A DNA stretch of 64,000 bases from Cymodocea nodosa. Lineage: Eukaryota; Streptophyta; Magnoliopsida; Alismatales; Cymodoceaceae. Below the pieces are notes generated by a model. The model did not search any database and was not told the DNA's origin. It was given only the letters and a program-made list of their open reading frames with translations. The translations under genes and the position numbers were made by a program. This document shows positions 1-15,200 of the stretch, piece after piece. Where the stretch lies: positions 12,668,001-12,732,000 of the forward strand of contig CM072335.1 of NCBI GenBank assembly GCA_036874045.1. The letters run 5' to 3'. Numbering within the stretch: position 1 is the first letter of the stretch; each line of letters begins with the position of its first letter.

Positions 1-92
1 ATAATTGTGTATGATCGTATGCCTTGTGGATTCTCTAGATGAAAATTTGCCATGATCTATCTTATCATTCTGATATAGTTTACTGATTGCAG

Positions 93-236
93 TTATCAGG
101 AATTGTTCCACCACCTATATGTAGAAACACACATCAGACCTTGAATGCAGCTTCTGATTGCACAACCAGATCAAATGTCAACAATGCCATTCAAGCTCCT
201 AGGAGAAAGTTTATGGATGAAGGAAAATTAAGAAAG
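93..236 (+). CDS. CDC27B: CDC27B exon 1 of window (linker region)
   Basis: Starts after the acceptor AG at 91-92 and ends before the donor GTTCTG at 237. It has 48 whole codons and is phase 0 at both ends. It encodes LSGIVPPPICRN through APRRKFMDEGKLRK, the conserved part of the linker before the TPR block. Earlier exons lie outside the window. Confidence 0.9.
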
Positions 237-3200
237 GTTCTGGTTTTATATGCCTTGGGATAATTTCAACAATGCTTCTGCATTCATTTATCACATAAGT
301 AACCTGCATATTTATGCAGAATCTTTGATCTAGACACTAGAGCTGCTTTTTGTGATTTCATACAAAAGATTTGTTGTGCATCTAGGGAAGTTATTTTATT
401 TTATACCACAACAAATTAAGCCATAATTCCGTTATGTGGAGTTAGTCACATGAATCCTTTTTTTCCAAATATTTCTATCCATTGTCAAATTTTCAGTTAA
501 ATTACATAAATTTAATTTAATTTTTTTAAAATTCATAACTAAGTACTTTTAGAGTCATCTTTACTTCTTTTAATTTCTATTGTTCTAATTAAAACTCCTT
601 TACCAACTAGTACATTTCTTGATCTCCTATAGATTTGGCCAAACTACTTAAGAGATTTTCTCTTATCTTGTCTTATCTTCAATTAGTGTTAAGTTATCTC
701 AGTTCAGACTCTTAAACAAAAATGTCTACGGACACTTCTTGTTTCCCTCAGATCTTTAGGTGTTGAAACATTTATTTCTTGCTTAAATGCCTAGCTATTT
801 CACTCTAACCTGAAAGCTTCTAGATATGCCATTCTGGAATTGTTATTATGTTCACTAATATTAATAGAACGGGGATTCCTCCTCATTTCCTTTCTTTGCA
901 TGAAACAAGTTGACAACTTATCTGACTCATTTCATATTTTGAAATGAGAGATGGAAATCTGCACATCTTTTGTTCTTTCTAGATAGTTGGCATGCTTTTG
1001 ATTTTTTTTTAGATTAGCATTCTTTGGCTTTTTTTTCTTCTTACATATACAGCCAATTGCTTTTTTTACTTTCTTAGTATACTAAATAGTTGCATGCTCT
1101 CAATTTAGTAATGTTGATCAAGGTTTGGTTTCTGATCATGATTTAGTTTTGTCTGTGGTTGAGTACTTGGGTTGTCCTTCTGAATTTCTCATGTTTGGTG
1201 CTTGGATGTGTCTCTCTTGGATATTGGATCATTTATGCATTTTGTATTTCTGCCCATTCATAGTTATAGTAAATTTCAAAATTTTTTGGCCTTGTTCTAC
1301 ATTTCTGCACATCTCTCCGTTTATATGCCTTGTTAAATGATAAGGACATATTCATTGTAATGTCTCAGTGATTCAAATCCATTCATAAATAATGTAGGCA
1401 CTTTTCATGCTGCAATTTGTTATCAATATCTAAATTGATTTGTTATTGATCATTCTTCTGTAGGTCTCAGGGAGGCTTTTTTCTGATTCAGGACCCAGAA
1501 GAAGCACTAGACTCTCAGGAGAAGGGAGCACTACAGGAAGCTCAAATGTTTCACAAATAGGGGGAAATGGAGCCAACCATTCTTCTCTTAAATTTCTCAG
1601 TGGGTTTTCATCGTCAAAAATGAGCACTGGAACCTTTCGTTCTGTGACACTGAGCAAAGGCCAATCTTGTAATCTGGAAAATCTAGAAGAAGGTAATAAT
1701 GGGGAACCTTGCAGATATTGGATAAAAAATCTGATTGATTGTTTAGGAATGAATCACAAATGACCTGTAAGTTATGGTATTTAGATAATGCTTGAATGCA
1801 TAATCAGTTTTTGGGCTTCATATCAGGTTTCATTAGAGAGGTCTAATTGTTTAATCCATGGCCCAAATTAGCTGGTACATGCTTCTATGCTGGTAAAAAT
1901 TGAAGCATATGTGAGAATGTTTTTTATCAAGTGTCTGATTCACAATCAACATTCTTAAAATATTTTGATGAAAATTCATAAAGGATCATCATAATCATTT
2001 ACTTTGTGTTTCATTGGCAACATATACAGGGCTTCAGGCCTTATTATGGCTTTCTCAAAATTTTTATTGTGCAATATTTTTGTTTCCCGCTTAGGAATTT
2101 TATCATGATATATATGACTTATGTGACATACAAAATTAGATCTCCCAGGACATTTTTATGCAGAATGCAATGCACAATGTTAATGATCCCAATATGCTAT
2201 TGGATCTGACTTTTGATGACTATGGATTCCATTTATTTTGAGGGATTAGTCCAGAGTTTGCAAATTTCAACTGAGAGATACACTTTATCAGTTGTATTAC
2301 AATGTTCTAAGGGGAAAATATATCTTATGATGATCCCAAGAAGTTGTCTATTTTGTGTGATAGACAAGTCATCATTATGTTCTATTGACATTCATGCTGA
2401 TGATTTTGGTCACGTTATATATTTGGGATCAATAAAGAAATGCATGAGTGTCATTCAAGGGCCTAAGCCTTACTCTATGAACCATAGATAACCATAATTT
2501 TTGGTTATTACACATGAAAAACGAATTTCACTGCAATTTTATTGGCATTTATGCTGATGGTCATGTAATGTTTTTTGGAGAAATTCAGAAATGCATGAGA
2601 TTGATTCCAAAGGTTCGTCTCTTCCTCTAACTGTAAATAAACATACTCTGAATCTGAACCTATAACTAGAATGATTACAGAATCAGTATTTTTGTTTATT
2701 TTTTCTATTTTTTTCTTGGGTTGATATAAAGTGCTTTTCTCTGGATATCATTTGCAATGCATACCCTGCTCTCACTAATTTCAGTTTTATGTCATTATTT
2801 CGTAGTCAATAATTCTCCCCAATGTTTCTTGATTGAAAAATGTCAATTTTGCATCAATCATCCTAACTCTAGTTGATGCATATCAGATGCGGCGGAAACC
2901 TCAACCTCTGTATCAACTTTACTTGATGCCAAATCTCTTGATCAGCAAAAGGTCACACCATTGACAGGCAACAACTTGTCACATATTTCTAGGATGACAA
3001 GTGGCATCCTCGAGTTATTGAACCTGTTGAGGATCCTTGGAGAAGGTTTCAGACTTTCTTGTAATTATAGATGTCGGGTATACCTTTTTGCTACTTTTAA
3101 TTTAAATTATTTGTTTAGAATTATTCCTTTTTTCTTTTAAATAGCATTCTGGTAATATCTTTTATCTGGTTTTTTATTTCATAGAGATTTTCAATTTCTA

Positions 3201-6200
3201 AGATTCTCATTTTGATTGCATTAGGATGCTTTAGAGATATACCTCAGATTACCAAGCAAGCAGTATAACACTGGATGGGTGCTCTCTCAGGTATACACCA
3301 AACTTATAGTGTCCACATATCTGTCCTTGTGTTTCACTCTTGGAGTTGTATAGAAGTGTGGGGTCCTCTTAATTTTCTATTAATCAACACAATGTATTGG
3401 CATCATGTGAACATCAATCTTGAATAGTTTCTCTAATTTCACAATACATGAATGCTAAAAAGATCAAAAAGAGTGTACTTGGAAGTCAGAACTAATAAAT
3501 GTTGGTATTCAATAGAGAGAGCATAATTGTGCTCTTGATTGTTGTTGACTTCACTGTTAACATAATTTTATAAACCCTAATATATTCTGTTCCTTCACAT
3601 TTTTTATTGTCGCTCTTTAGTTTTGATTTGTATTGGTAATGATGTTTACTAGTGTCTAGTCATTAATAAACTTCCTAGTCTCTATTTAGAAATTTCAAAT
3701 GGGCGGTTGGACATTGTTTCTACTTGCAAGGTCTTGCATGCGTAATTAATTGTCCTTGATTGATTTACATAGAGCATAAGAAATATGAAATGACATCAAG
3801 GTTAGTAAGGTGCCCATCCAACCATCTAGGCACCATTACCCTGTTGGCAATATTATGACCCAGCTCTTTATTAATTTAATTGAATTTGTTCCAGACTCGG
3901 GATTAATAAGTGTGAATTAGGTCTGTATTTTAGATGTTTAACATTTATTTTATATTTTGTAATGATTGCTTGATCCTAGCCCTTGTTTATGGTCTTAATC
4001 TTGTCAATTTTTATTGTTATCTTGTCATTTTCTATTATTCAAATATTATTTAATCTTTTCAATGTTTAATTGAGTTAGAAAGAATGTATCAATGTGCAAG
4101 GACATTTCAAGAATATCTATTTTTTAAATTTTTTAATAACACTTAAATGCCCAGGCAACCAAGGCATCCTGACTTAAAGCCAGGCATAACTATGATTTAC
4201 ATAGTGTTTCCATTTTCAACAATACCATGTGTTGTCTTTAAGTTCTTCAATTTTGGTGTTCATTGTATAATGGTCAGAAATTAGGGTTTAGGGTTTTGAT
4301 TACTTGTTTGTCTGTGACTGATGACATTATTCTAGATAATTAGTAATCTCAATGTTAGTCTCAATCTTTGGAACTTTATATATTTCCTGGAAATGCAGTT
4401 GCTGTTCTCTGTTCATTACTTCATACCTTGGACATTTGTCCTTAACTGACTACTTACGTAATTATTGACTCAATCCAAGTTGATTATGTTTGACTTTATT
4501 TTTTGTGAATGCTTGTTGAGTCCTACAGAGATCCCAGGATATCCACTGCTGTATGCCTGATCTTTTTTCATTAGCAATTATATTCCTTATACATACCCAC
4601 TGCGGTCAAATATAGAGCTACCTGGTAGTATAACCACCATTAATTAGCAAGCAGAAAAGAATGATCACATTGAGGATTCCATTGTATATTTCTTAGAGAG
4701 CCATATTCATGTTCTCACATAAAAGTGTTATTTTTCCTCCTATTTACTTGCTCATTTTCTTTAGTGTTACCATTTTTGTCTTCTTTTATATTAAGAACAC
4801 GCTCACTGCAGGTGGGTAAAGCTCAATTTGAATTAGTTGATTATCTTGAAGCTGATCATGCCTTCAGTTTGGCACGTAGAGTATCGCCATATATGTTGGA
4901 AGGAATGGATGTATATTCAACTGTCCTTTACGTGAGTCAATTTCTACCTTTGTGATGTTCATATTGTGCAGTTTCTTTTTTTTTGAAAAATGATGATCAT
5001 ATTGTGGAGTTGCTTTATTTACGTTTATTGGGAAATGCAACTAACTTCTGAAGAGTGCAAAGAAAATGCACTTAGAGTAGGATTGGTTGCAAGGAATTGA
5101 GATGAATTCCTTACCATACTTTTGGCAACTTGTAGTCAGAATTCTCTCGGATTAGAGCATCATGACTTTCTGATTCTGGTTTTTATTGCACTCAATGGAA
5201 TTTTTCAACAATAGAACAATGATTTTTGCTGGTTATTAACTAAATGCACATAGAATTTGACTTCACACTTATATGTAGTTGGTTTTGCTTGGTAATTATT
5301 AGTTTACTCAGTAAATGTAAAATTATTTGTTTTATATCTTCTAATTTCATTTCATAATATTTTAAATGCTACTTGACAATTGATCGAAGATAAGAAAAAT
5401 TTGGCTAAGTAGTTTAGTTATATCTTTAAGAGAACAAATAATGCATTAGTTAGGAGAGAAGATAGTATAGAAGAAATTAAGAGTAGAAGTAGGTCTAAAA
5501 TTATTTAGTTAGGAATCATAAGAAAAGAATTAAATTTATATAGTTTAACAAACAATTTGGCAATAAAAATATTTGGAAGAAAAAGATTCATGTTGCTGAC
5601 CTCATGTAGGATTACAATTCAGATTGTTATTGTTGTTTACTTTGACAATTGACATTTTAAACTTTTTCTAATTATAATTAATATATCCAAAAGAAAACAT
5701 TAAACCATAGTCCTTGAAGAGTTCTTGGGCTTTGATATTAGCTTATGGTGAATCATGAAGTGTGCAACAATGTAAATTAAATATTAATTTAATGTATTTG
5801 TGCAATCAATTTCATAACCAAAGGGTCGACTTCTAAAAACTACAATTCAGGGAACTAGAGTTCCTCCACTTCTAGGTTTTTTTGGAACCAACACTAGCAA
5901 ATGAGTGGCGTCTATATTCCAAGATTTCCGTAAAAATCATTAAAGGGTGAAACAAGTGGTTTTAAGATCTTGCAGGTTATTTCATGTTGCCATAAATTAG
6001 AGGTTCCTGTGAACGTAAAACATCACATACCTTTATATATGGATTTAATTTGAGTTGTTGAGATTTGTAGTGCCATTATCCTTCAACCATGAATGAATTT
6101 TTTGAATATTAGTTTATTTTTGCAATTTTGTCTTGGTATCATATAACATTAAGTGGCACTTACTGAGTATTGCTTGCAGCATTTGAAGGAAGAAATGAAG

Positions 6201-9200
6201 TTAAGTTATCTTGCTCAAGAGTTGATCCTAATTGATCGACTATCACCACAAGCTTGGTATGTTTTTAATCTTCAGGCACCATATGTTGATTTAATCTCCA
6301 TAAATCCAATGTTTTTTTGTTGCATTAATTTTGAATGATTGCAGTGAGAAAATGAAATATATGGCTATTTTCCCCTTTTATGTCAACTGAATTGTTCATA
6401 ATTGTGTGATGCTTCTTGGCCGATTTTATTATTGGGGATTAGATGCAAGCATGTACCATGTGGCCATCCTTGATCCGGTAGGTAAAGCATTGGCGTATTC
6501 AGCCCTGAGGAATTAAGTTCTTCTCTTCTTATTTTTGTACCATGTGAATACATCTTTCTACACTTATTCTATCTAATAATAACTATCTTTTCTATATTAA
6601 TTGAATATCTTACCTATAACACCCATTGTTTCTTGAGTTTACTGAACGATAGTCTTTCTTCACTATGATTTGGCAATCAAGAAGCATATGCAAGTGTCAA
6701 AGCAAGGTTTGACTACCATCTACTTTGAACTCTAGAAACTCCTCCAGTTTCACATGTTCTAGGGACCTGCCCAGCTTTTTCATGGTGGAAAACTCCTGTT
6801 CATTATTGTGAATAAACATACCATTTTTCTATATTGACATTGACAAGTTCCCACTCATTCTCCTTGCTAAATCGTAATTATTTTCTTCTCATCCAATGGT
6901 GAGAGATTTAGACATGTATTATTTTTACCTCTAAATGGAAGCCCAATATGTAAAACACAAAGCCCTCATGCAAATTAGAAAATTTTATTATCTATAATTC
7001 TTTTTTGATTCTCTTTAGCCACATCTATGACTTTTGATTCTAAAAATGCTCTCCCATGGCCCTACCTAATCCATAATTAATGTCTAATCTACTTTTCTAT
7101 TGTAAGAGATTGACATGCACTATCTTTGTCTCTATGTAGGAGCCCCTTTGTAAAAAGTGAGGTCATCATGCAAATCAGTAACTTTCATTCTACAAATATT
7201 TATTTTGAAGTTTCTTTTGAGCTAGACAGTAGTGTTAGGCTTTGCTCAAGTGTTGGCAAGTTGTAGGTGTGTGCACCACTTATCTAACTCAAGTGTCAAT
7301 ATTGCAAGTCTTGCTTCAGTTAGTAATCTCAATCGAGTTGGTAGATGAGACCACTTAGAATACATCCAACTAGTTGAAAATCTTTACAGGACAAAGTGTA
7401 CGATACTTGGAGAAATCTATCATGTTATGGCCTAGTAAGGCCTCTTACAAGCTTTCGCCTCCTTGGATACTCTTAATGTATAGTCATTTGAGTGTCCATT
7501 GAGACTCAGATCTATCATTATTGTTAGAATATTAGAATAGTAGTGGATATCCATTAAGTCCAATGATCTATCTCATGTATATATATATGCTTTTAACCCT
7601 AATTCTATGAGAGTTCATTTTTAGCCTTTTAACATGGTATCAAAGTCTAGGAAAAAATAAGTTTAGGCCACCCACCACCACCATCTCCCCTCATCTCTGT
7701 CACTTCTACCATCATCATTTGCTGCTAAAAAGGGTTGCATTAGAGAATTAGGATGTTGTCCCTTCCTTTCTGGTGCCTTAGCAACATTGGCTCTCCTCTC
7801 CTAGTTCTGAAGGGTCATTGTTGGTGCTAGGGTCTTCCTAAAACCCATTGTCCTACGAGTTGTTAGTGCTTGGGTCATCATCGTAAGTACCATCCAACCC
7901 CATCCTTCCAAGTGCATCCTTCCTCTAGCATGTCCATGTGTGCTTAGCATTGTTGACAACCACAGTAGCCGAGCACAATGTGGTAGCTAGTTGCACTATT
8001 AAGGTCATAAGGTGCATTCATCGAATGTGGTAATCTGTCTGTTCGACTTTCTATTGGTTTATGTTCATGGGTTGGTGTTGCCCACTTTTGTTGTGTAGCT
8101 CTCTAGCTATAGTGTCTCTCGAAAGGTTTGCCAATAGTTGAGGTTGGTTTTCTGTTGGTCTAATTTTCAATTTTTTGTTGTGGTCAATGCTGAAAAGTTG
8201 TGAAAATTTGTGAAAGTTTGTGTACTACTTTAGTTCAAAAAATTTGTGAAAATGTTAGGTCGTAAATTACTCATAAGAAACCTTCCAAGTGTATTAGAAA
8301 AGTTAAATGACTTAAATTACATCTTATGGGCCTAAAGTTTTGAGATGATAATGATTGTGCATCAATAGGAACATTAGTTATATGGTCCTTTGTGAAGGAC
8401 TCTCCTTAAAGGAATTGGTTTGTTGATGATACAACTGTGTCTTAGATATTGTGTAATATGCAGTTTACTATTGGTTGAGGAATCATAGTGATGTAACTTG
8501 CTGAAAAGATTTGGGATACATTTCACAAGCCTTAGACTATGGGAAGAATATGTTCAAGGTGGTCTAAGTATATGAACAAAATTTTAATTTAAAACAGAGA
8601 CAAAACTTGAGAACATTATGAGGATTGATAGATGAGCTGAATATTTACTAACCTCCTATCGTAGATATTTCAAAGTTTCACCAATATAAAGAACTAGCAT
8701 TTATAGCTTTTATTGTTAATGTGAATCCAAAAATTGTCACATAGGTTCATGAACATGTTTAGGGAGTAAATAAGATACTAGATCTAGATGAAACCTTAGC
8801 TCAAGCCATGCAAATTTCCATTCTGTTTGCACCATCGGTAGTTGATCAATCTACCTTAGTACCTTTGTCCTCCTATGGACATGGTCATGGAGGTGGAGGT
8901 TGTGGTAGTCAACAAGGCACTTGATGTCAACACCATGAAAGATTTCAACATCATTCAAAAAAGTACTGGGATAAGTTTAGTAAGTTTTTGTTGGCTAATA
9001 TTAGCACGAAGACTTCATAGTCCAACATAGTTACATCATCTTACCTTATAGTGACTATTTCATAAATTGATTATGAACATCTCCTTTAGTTACAAGGAGT
9101 AGATTCCACCATTATAAGTGTTTATCTTTTCTCTCATCTAGGTATTGCCATTAACACTACTTCGATTGCTTTTGTCGATAGTTCCTAGATTATAAACTTT

Positions 9201-12200
9201 GTTGTCTTTTACCACATATCAGGTACATACACTTTGTTTGATTGCTTATCTTCTCTTACCAATAATAGCAATGTAACTATTGCAGATGGTCATTCATGCC
9301 TTGTGTTTGGACAGAGGGAAGTTCAAACCTCCTCTTAGATAAGGTTGAACATTGTCTTATGTGTTCCTAAATTTTCTTTTAACCTTTTATCTATTAGTGT
9401 TATTATCATCTAATTAAAATGTTGTGTAATTTTTTTTCCTTTCTATTATACTTTTTAGAACTTGTGGATAGGGAAGAGAATTGATTTAAGACATAAGCAA
9501 AGTGATGCAGTTTACTAGCTTATTCAAGATGATATATTGAGTGGATTGTTAGCTTGTATGTCCACCATAGAGTCATCCATTTTATGGCATTATTGATTGG
9601 GTCACCCCTCTTATGAGATGTTGCGTGGTTATTCCTTGGATATCAATTTCTTCTTTTGATTGGGAATTATGTTAACTTAGTAATCACTCCATGCTACCTT
9701 TAGTAGTTTGCATCTTGTGTCTACTAAAGATTTTTTTTATTTGACTCATTGTGATATTTATGGTCCAAGTTGGGTGTCTTCCATCTTTGGTCATAAATAT
9801 TATTTAATGTTTGTTGATTATTCTTATGTTTCTTAAATTTATTTGTTGAAAGATTGTCATAGAGTCATTGATGTACTAAAAAATTTTCTAGTTGAAATTC
9901 AAAATTATCTTTCTATTTGCTAAAAATTTTGCATATTAATAATACTCTTGAATTCATGCAAAATGATTTTTAGCCTATGTGCTCTTCTTAAGGCATCATA
10001 CATTAGACTATCTACCTTCATACATTTTAGTAGGATAGGATAGCCAAGAGAAAACATTGTCATATCTTCGATGTGGCGTCTACCATTATGTTGCAGATGA
10101 AAATTCTTAAGTATTTGTAGTTTGATATTGTTTTCATTATTATGTCTTTTCTAATCAATCATATATCCTTTTAGGAGGTGAAGTTCCTTTCAATCATCTC
10201 TTTCTCGACATAGAGTTGTTTCCTTTACCTCTTAGAGTCTTTAATTGTATGGCTTTTGTGTAGGATCTTTCCCCAAGTCTTGATAAGTTGTCTTTATGCA
10301 AAAAAGATAGTCTTTTTCACCCTTTGAGTTGTCGATATTGTATTTCTATAGACATCGAGTTCTTTGAATCTTAATCCTACTTCACCACATTTAGTACCTT
10401 AATAAGTCTCTCCTATTACTTGGACTTGTTGAGTTGAGACCTAACAATGATATCTCTACCAAACATAAGTTAACTCTCCTATCTAAAATATAGATGCTCA
10501 ACAATCATTGCAAGTATATCATTGTCAGCTGCATCTTTGAATCTTCTAACACCTTCATCCTTGACTACCTCTACAAGTCCACCCAACTCCACTCCCACTA
10601 ATGATTCAAATCTTCCAATTGCTCTATAGAAGGGTACACATACATGTTCAAAGCATCCTTTATCTAATTTTATTTCCTATAGTGGCTTCAACCACACTTT
10701 TTATAGTTTTGTTTTGTCTCTTTCTTTTGAGTCTTTACCTAGGAACCATGTGAAAGCTTTGTAGTTACTATGTTGGAAGATTGTCATAGATGAGGAGATG
10801 ACAAATATTGACTTCTTGTGGTACTTAGGGTCTTGTACCTTGTTATGTTGGAGTTAGTGTTGTCTATTGTAAATTCTACTCCATTAAACACAAACCTGAT
10901 GGCATGATTGATTACTATAAAACCCATCTAGTGGCTTGAGGCTTCTCTTAGACCTTTGGTATTGATTACTTTCAAACTTTCTCTATTGTTTTGCTTGAAT
11001 TCTATTAGAATTCTCTCCATTGCCATTAATTAGTCTTGATAAATGTTTCAGTTGGATGTCAAAAATTTCTTTTTATATAGTGATTTGAAAGAACAAGTTC
11101 TTATAAAGTAACCTTTAGGGTATGTTACTTAAAAGGAGAATCATGTTTGCAAACTCGAGAAGGTTATCTTATGGCCTTAAGTAGAGTCTCAAAACTTAGT
11201 TTGAAAAATTCAGCAAAGTCACTTGTAAGGAGAGTTTTCGCAGATGTGTTGTTGATAATTTAGTATTTATTAAGAAGACACCTAATGGGTGTGTTATATT
11301 TGCAATTTATGTTGGCATATTATTAACAAGTAATGATGTAAAAACTATTGAAGAAACAAAGTGGCATCTGAATTAACAATTCATTACAAAGAATATGGGC
11401 AAATCAATATATTTTTTAAGGATTGAGTTTGCATATGTTATCGGAAAACTTTCTCTATCTCAGTGACAATGTCTTTGACTTGTTGGAGATTAGATTGGAA
11501 GGATGCAAACTTGAAAACACACCCATTTAACAAAGCCCTTCCTTCTAGGATACAACCTCACAACAATTGGAAGACCTAATGAGATATAGGAGGTTAATTG
11601 GAAAACTCATATATTTGATTGTTATAAGACCAAACATCACATGTGCAGTGAATCTGCATACTCAGTTTATGTGGGAGCCTAAAAGAGTGCATTGGTAGGG
11701 ACCTATTTGTGTTCTAGCCTTTACCAAACAAACTTTAGGGAAAGGATTCTTATATGACAAGTATGGACATTTGAATATTAAAGGATATTCAAATCCAAGA
11801 CATGTAGGAGATAGAATTAACAAAAAAATCTACTTCAAGTTATTGTATCTATTTTAGAGGCAATCTAGTCATGTGATACAACAAGAAACAAAATGTAATA
11901 TCTAAATCTAGTGTAGTATTAGAGTATTGAGTAATAGCATAAATGATATGTAAAATGGTGTGGTTGAAGTTTTTATTGCAAAAGTTGAGATTTGTTGTCA
12001 ACATGCCCATGGCCATGCGTTGTGATAACTAAGTAGAATAATATATTACCAATAATCCCTTATTACATGGTAAGACAACATATTGAGGTTAATTATTATT
12101 TTATCAGAGACAATGTGATCAAAGGTGTTACATGTATCTCTTATACTCAATCTTTAGATTAATTTGTAGAGCTTCATGCCAAAGGTTTGGGTATCAATGT

Positions 12201-15200
12201 ATTTATGAATCTATGTAATTAGCTAGACATGATTGATATATATGTTTCAACTTGAGGAGTATTAGAATGTTAGAATAGTAGTGGATATTCATTTAATTCC
12301 TTAAATAGATATTTAGTTATCCATCTCATATATATATATGATTGTAACCTTAATTCTACGAGAGAAGTTCATTTTTACCCTTTCAATAATTACCTTTGTT
12401 ACTTTAAACCTTAAGTAGTTTCCAAACTCTTGTTTCATGAAATATACTTCACTAAGATCATGAAAGATTATCAACATGACTTGATTTTTAGGTAGCAACA
12501 CCTGTTGGAATAGAAGAAAATGGGTGGAAGGCTAGTTCATTTCATTAGAATAACAAAGAGTCTCAAAGAATAAGAATATTTGATAAAAACTAACAAATAA
12601 ATAGATTATTTGTGATATAATCAAGTAAATGCAATAGGGAAGTGTAATAAACATAAATGAAAACCTAAACCACAAGAATATATGAAATTTATAGTCACTT
12701 TACAACCTAAGTCGACTTTCACTTCTCAAGCTCCTTGCTTGAGTATTCCATTAAATAGTGTTGTTTTCGTTACTTGCACCTTTAACCTTGGAAAATCCAC
12801 CAAGCAACCTTGGCATGCTCACCAAGTAACTTCCTCACAACTTAAGGAGCTTTAACTGCAACTCGATGAGATAACTCTCATGTTAAAAATACCTTACAAT
12901 GGTAAGCACTAGATCCTAAATCTTCTCTTAATAATGCTTGTTGAGAATGCTTTGTAAAATACTTTGGAGATAGAGTGTGCTTAAGAGTTGTAGTTTTGAG
13001 CACAAAAGACATTGGAAGCATTAGAACTACAATCTTATGTTTAATTGGGTTCTATTTATGAATTTCATAAGAATAATTGTTTGATCTAAATAGATAGATA
13101 CATTTCAGTATTTAGTCGAATCATTATGTTGTTGATCCATTTGATATGTTATTTTTCTAGTGACTAGTTGAATTTGTATATCAATCTATATAAGCCTTAA
13201 TTGTCTGTATATGAATCAATGGATGTTGTAAGCTCTAAACAAATGTTACGTCATTTTACAACAAGGGTATTGTTGGAGTGGAGCATCCCATTATGGGATC
13301 CAGATACTTCGGTCCATATACCTGTTGATCCATTTGATATGTTATTTTTCTAATGACTAGTTGAATTGGTATATCGATCTATATAAGCCTTAATTGTCTG
13401 TATATGAATCAGTGGATGTTGTAAGCTCTAAACAAATGTTACGTCATTTTACAACAAGGGTATTGTTGGAGTGGAGCATCCCATTATGGAATCTAGATAC
13501 TTCGGTCCATATACCTGTTTATACTTCTGTGGTCATGGAGCATACACACTTGTCAGAGATGATATTCCTTAGAGACTTGCCTTAGTGACTGCTTTGGTGA
13601 TTCTAGTTTGCTATGGCATTGTCACCTTGGGTATCCTTTTCTTAGCAAGTTTCGTGAAGCAATTCCTTAAGTTTCTATTAATCTCTTTTAGTGTCAGTTT
13701 TGTATTATAGATAAGCAATTTCATGTTACTTATAAGAGTCGTGAGTTATCATTTGTTCTTAGTTTTTTAAATTTAGTTTATTGTAATATTTGAGGATCCT
13801 CTAAGGTCATGTCTATTTAGGATTATCATTATTATGTTATTTTTATTGACGATTTCTCTCATGTATCTTTTAAAAAATCATTAACAAGTCTTTGATGTAT
13901 TCTACATTTACTTTAATGAAATTTAAAATTAATTTAGTGTCACTTCAAAAATATTTTGTATTGATGATGCCTTGGAATTCATTTAGTCTGATTTGGAATC
14001 TCTTTGTCTTAACATAATATTATTTACCAAACTATTTGTGTGCACACCTCTCAACAAAATGTAAACATTGTCACTTTCTCAATGTTGCTTACACCTTTTT
14101 GCAAATGTATTTTTGGTTTGATGTAGTTGCTACTACTTTCTATCTTATAAACTGTGTACTCTCATCTCTCTTAGGAGGAGTCATTCCTCTTTAGCATCTC
14201 TCACTTGATCAAGAATTGTTTCTCTCTAGAGCAACCTTTAGGGCATGTTACTCAAGAGAAGAATAAAATATATTGTTTACACAAGACTATTTATGGTTTG
14301 AAGTAAAATCCATAAACATGGTTTGCTAAACTCAATTCTATGATTTTTGCCCATGGTTTACAGAAGTGTGTTGTGGATAGCTTCATCCTTATTTGGCGAT
14401 GACTATTTGGTATTACTATTTTGGTTATTTATGTCAATGATATATTATTGATTAATGATGATATAGTTGACATGGTTGCTACCAAGGCCTTCTTAGGAAG
14501 AAATTTGTTCTTAGAGACATGGGTAAGTCAGAGGCACCTTTTGGACATTAAGTTTGCCTATGCCAAGGGTAAACTTGCCTTATCTCAAAGAAAGTATCCA
14601 CTTAGATCTTCTCAAAGAAACTGGTATGTTTGGTTGCAAGCCTAAATTGACTCTTGTAGAGCAAAATTCCCCTTTCTAGGACAAGGATTTAGAGGTATTT
14701 GAAGATGTTGGTTGCTACCATATTTAGATGCAGGTCAGGCTCCATCTCAATGTAGTTGCATATTTAGATGCCGGTCAGGCTCGTGACAAGGTAGATAAAA
14801 AATCCATAGATGAATATTGTACATTTTTTAGTGGCAATTTAGTCAATTAGTAGAGTAAGAAACAGAATGTTGTTTCTACTTTTAATGCTAAATCAGAATA
14901 TTAAAGGATGTCCAACATAGGAAAAAAGATTGTATGGATAAAGAATTTCTTAATTAAGTTGGGAGTCAAAGTTTCAACTCCTCTACCTATGCATTGTAAT
15001 AACTAAGTGGCTATCTACATTGCTAGTAATGAAACCTTTCATAAAAGGATAAGGTACATTAAGGTGGATTGTCACTATGTTTGCTAACTCATATTTAATG
15101 ACACTAAATATACACCTTATACACAATCCTCTCAACAATTGATAGACATCTCTACTAAAGTTCTAGTTGGTAGTCCTTAATTTTGTAATAAGTTGGGAAT

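Larger units (their letters stand above)
7522..12388 (+). mobile_element. Degenerate Ty1/copia retrotransposon with short LTRs (Cop-I1)
   Basis: The 5' LTR (7522-7634) and 3' LTR (12260-12388) start with alternating TTAGAAT words and end in TTT(T)(A/C)A-ACA/ATA. They are flanked by ATTAT (7517-7521) and ATTAC (12389-12393), a 4-of-5 target-site match. A TGGTATCAAAG primer-binding site follows the 5' LTR. Broken translations in several frames show gag-like words near 8.3-8.6 kb (EKIWDTFHK), integrase near 9.75 kb (LTHCDIYGP), reverse transcriptase near 11.1-11.35 kb and an RNase H tail near 11.8-12.2 kb. Many stops and frameshifts: a dead element. The short LTRs (113-129 bp) set it apart from the Sirevirus-like copies downstream. 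Confidence 0.85.

Noticed and set aside
4725..4955. 76-residue open frame starting MLFFLLFTCSFSLVLPF
   Set aside because: The hydrophobic start mimics a signal peptide but is intron 5' of exon 5; only 4812-4931 is coding.
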